Below, in pieces: positions 62,158 to 64,000 of a stretch of 64,000 nt of DNA. Origin of the DNA: Betaproteobacteria bacterium (GTDB taxonomy: Bacteria; Pseudomonadota; Gammaproteobacteria; Burkholderiales; Ferrovaceae); contig JAGWIW010000005.1 in the NCBI GenBank assembly GCA_028866015.1, positions 1 through 64,000 of the forward strand, in the 5' to 3' direction. A model generated the notes under the pieces. That model saw only the letters and a program-made list of their open reading frames with translations. It was not told the origin of the DNA and did no database searches. A program made the translations under genes and the position numbers. Position 1 is the stretch's first letter. Each line of letters begins with the position of its first letter.

Positions 62158-63714
62158 ATGACGAACATCTGGGACGCAATCATCGTGGGCAGCGGCTTTT
62201 CAGGCCTTGCCATGGCCGGCCGGCTGCAACGTGCAGGCGGCTGGCGCTTCCTCATCCTGGAACAGGACGAGGCGGTCGGCGGCACCTGGCGCGACAACCG
62301 CTACCCGGGCTGCGCCTGCGATGTCCCTTCGCACCTGTATTCGCTGTCCTTCGCCGCTGACCATGACTGGGGGCGCCGCTATGCCGGACACCAGGACATC
62401 CGCCTCTATCTTGAAAACGTGGCCCGCCGCTTCGGGGCACAACTGCGTTGCAATGCCGCGGTCACCCAGGCCGAATTCGACGAGGCACAAGGCCTGTGGC
62501 TCGTGACCCTGGCCGATGGCAGCCTGCTGCACACGCGCTTCCTGGTGGCTGGTCTGGGTCCGCTCAATCGCCCGGCCCTGCCGGATTTTCCGGGGCTGTC
62601 GCAGTTTGCAGGACAGACCTTTCATTCCATGCACTGGCCGCAGGACTTCTCCTGCGAAGGGCGACGCGTGGCCGTGGTGGGCACCGGAGCCTCTGCCATC
62701 CAGATCGTGCCGGCGCTGGCGCGCCAGTCCGCGCAACTCACCGTCTTCCAGCGCACCGCACCTTGGGTGGTCTCGAAGGGGGACCGTCCCTACTCGCGCT
62801 TCGTACGGGCCTGCCTGCGCCGCGTGCCGGGACTGCGCTTCCTATACCGGGCCTGGCTGTATGCCTCCCGCGAGATTGTGGGACTCGCCTTCCTGCATCC
62901 GGCGCTGATGCGACTGGCCTCCCGCCGCGTGCGCCGGGAGCTTGGGCGGCACGTATCCGATCCCGTGCTGCGCGAACAACTGACGCCGCATCATCCCTTG
63001 GGCTGCAAGCGCATCCTGCTCTCCGACGATTATTATCCCGCCCTGCAGCAAGCGAACGTGACCCTGGTGACGGAACCCATTGCCCGCATCACGCCCGGTG
63101 GAATCGTCACCGCTGACGGACGCGAGCATGCGGCAGAGGTGCTGGTGTTTGCCACCGGCTTCCGCCATGCCGAAGTGCCGCACGACCCTGTCATCCGGGG
63201 CTGTGGCGGCAAAACCCTGGAGCAGGCCTGGCGCGAGCGGCGCGTGGCCTACCTGGGCTGTGCCGTGGCCGGCTTTCCCAATTTTTTCCTGCTGGGAGGG
63301 CCCAACAGCGGCCTGGGCCACAATTCCGTGGTGTTCATGCTCGAGGCCCAGGCCCACTGGGTCCTGCAGGCCCTGCGCACTGCCCGCCGCCGACAGGCGC
63401 GAACCATTGCGCTGCGGCCCGGGTCCTACCAAAAGACCGGCCGTGAAATGGCCCGCCGTTCGCGCACCACGGTCTGGGAATCAGGCTGCCGCAGCTGGTA
63501 CCTTGACGAGGGCGGGAACAACACCGCAATCTGGCCGGGTCTGTCGGCGGAATTCTGGCTGCGCACCCGCCGCTTCAATGCACGCGATTTCATCCTGGAG
63601 AATCATGACAGCACTGCCCCTGCACACCCTGGAAGCCAGCGTTCTGGCCCGGCGCCTGAACCAGCGCGAACTCACTGCGGAAGCCCTGCTGCAAGACTGC
63701 CTGGAGCGCATTGA
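62158..63714 (+). CDS. Flavin monooxygenase of Baeyer-Villiger type
   Basis: A 518-residue class B flavoprotein, started at the ATG at 62158. The FAD motif is IVGSGFSGLAMAGRL (~9-23). FAGQTFHSMHWP (~150) fits the BVMO fingerprint FxGxxxHxxxW(P/D) exactly. VVGTGASAIQIVPALA (~178) is the NADPH motif. Such enzymes insert oxygen next to ketones; the substrate here is unknown. The family-like part ends near DFILEN (~482); the frame then runs 37 more codons into the next gene in another frame, so the C-terminus is probably an accidental extension. Confidence 0.88.
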   Translation: MTNIWDAIIVGSGFSGLAMAGRLQRAGGWRFLILEQDEAVGGTWRDNRYPGCACDVPSHLYSLSFAADHDWGRRYAGHQDIRLYLENVARRFGAQLRCNAAVTQAEFDEAQGLWLVTLADGSLLHTRFLVAGLGPLNRPALPDFPGLSQFAGQTFHSMHWPQDFSCEGRRVAVVGTGASAIQIVPALARQSAQLTVFQRTAPWVVSKGDRPYSRFVRACLRRVPGLRFLYRAWLYASREIVGLAFLHPALMRLASRRVRRELGRHVSDPVLREQLTPHHPLGCKRILLSDDYYPALQQANVTLVTEPIARITPGGIVTADGREHAAEVLVFATGFRHAEVPHDPVIRGCGGKTLEQAWRERRVAYLGCAVAGFPNFFLLGGPNSGLGHNSVVFMLEAQAHWVLQALRTARRRQARTIALRPGSYQKTGREMARRSRTTVWESGCRSWYLDEGGNNTAIWPGLSAEFWLRTRRFNARDFILENHDSTAPAHPGSQRSGPAPEPARTHCGSPAARLPGAH

Positions 63715-64000
63715 CGCGCGCGAGCCCGTGCTGCAAGCCTGGGCCTGGCTCGATCGCGAAGCCGCCCTTGAACAGGCACGCCGCCTGGATCGCGGCGCCC
63801 TGCGTGGGCTTTTGCACGGGCTTCCTGTTGGCGTCAAGGACCTCATGGATACCGCGGACATGCCCACCACCTATGGTTCCGGCCTCTACCGCGACCATCG
63901 CCCCCGCCAGGATGCCGCCGCAGTGGCGCTGGCGCGAGCCGAAGGGGCCCTGGTGCTGGGCAAGACCGTGACCACGGAATTTGCCGTATTCCATCCCGGC
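63605..64000 (+). CDS. Amidase, N-terminal part (cut by window end)
   Basis: An open frame of 132 codons from the ATG at 63605 to the window edge without a stop. It encodes the start of an amidase-signature enzyme: LEASVLARRLNQRELTAEAL (~9-28), then LHGLPVGVKDLMDTADMPTT with the catalytic lysine of the Ser-cisSer-Lys triad (~75-94), and GKTVTTEFA. The rest, including both serines, is outside. It overlaps the 3' end of the monooxygenase gene by 110 bp in a different frame. The family hydrolyses amides or glutamyl-amides; the substrate is unknown. Confidence 0.85.
   Translation, partial: MTALPLHTLEASVLARRLNQRELTAEALLQDCLERIDAREPVLQAWAWLDREAALEQARRLDRGALRGLLHGLPVGVKDLMDTADMPTTYGSGLYRDHRPRQDAAAVALARAEGALVLGKTVTTEFAVFHPG

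Noticed and set aside
1-64000. CRISPR arrays, insertion sequences, prophage genes or toxin-antitoxin pairs
   Set aside because: No regularly spaced direct repeats, transposase or integrase motifs, phage proteins or small toxin-like gene pairs were seen.

Overview
The window is a 64 kb stretch of a bacterial chromosome, almost completely filled with genes, and most likely from a betaproteobacterium. The evidence is the gene order rpmF-plsX-fabH-fabD-fabG-acpP-fabF-mltG-tmk-holB-tatD, a separate rluC / RNase E pair, a lexA-sulA SOS operon, an H-NS-type protein with the betaproteobacterial C-terminal motif, and fairly GC-rich coding sequence. I cannot name the genus. I saw no insertion sequence, integrase, prophage, CRISPR array, plasmid origin or rRNA operon. 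One tRNA gene is present (Leu, anticodon UAA).

Layout. (1) 0-4.3 kb: a fused pabB-pabC gene, then a leftward copper/thiol module (PCu(A)C chaperone, TlpA-like thioredoxin, outer-membrane-barrel protein with a Cys-rich N-terminus, DUF2946 protein). (2) 4.3-13.3 kb: oxyR facing a leftward set that holds a hydroxyisobutyrate-dehydrogenase-like enzyme, a Tat-exported molybdenum hydroxylase large subunit, panB and a three-part EmrAB/TolC-type drug efflux pump. (3) 13.3-23.9 kb: yceI-cytochrome b561, tatD, holB, tmk, mltG and the fatty-acid/phospholipid synthesis operon with rpmF and yceD, read from a near-consensus sigma-70 promoter. Every gene from yceD down to the efflux pump is on the minus strand (about 18.6 kb). 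(4) 24-30 kb: maf and an RsmI-like methyltransferase, a HAD phosphatase and rluC, then rne behind a 402-nt leader. (5) 30-39.7 kb: an H-NS-like gene under AT-rich palindromes, lexA-sulA with an SOS box, a DODA-type dioxygenase, a complete branched-chain amino-acid type ABC transporter, a dienelactone hydrolase, a short recQ and tRNA-Leu. (6) 39.9-43.7 kb: a chemoreceptor with its Cache domain at the C-terminus, an unrecognised lipoprotein and a DUF4010/MgtC-type membrane protein. (7) 43.7-57.6 kb: a glycogen/alpha-glucan cluster (ROK kinase, two GH57 enzymes and glgC leftward; glgB-pgi-glgA rightward; glgP convergent). (8) 57.7-64 kb: parC-parE, then a Baeyer-Villiger-type flavin monooxygenase whose frame overlaps an amidase gene cut by the window edge.

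How the genes work together. The glycogen cluster encodes a nearly complete cycle: GlgC makes ADP-glucose, GlgA and GlgB build the polymer, GlgP and the GH57 enzymes remodel or degrade it, and the ROK kinase and Pgi connect free glucose and glucose-6-phosphate to glycolysis. The fab block links acyl-chain synthesis (FabD/H/G/F, ACP) with phospholipid entry (PlsX) and envelope/replication housekeeping (MltG, Tmk, HolB).

I did not find a clearly new multi-gene system. The best leads are smaller: the inverted chemoreceptor architecture, tandem palindromes upstream of the H-NS-like gene, the shared -10 octamer between glgC and glgB, -10 boxes placed so close to start codons that leaderless mRNAs are likely, the orphan molybdenum hydroxylase subunit, and the monooxygenase/amidase overlap.
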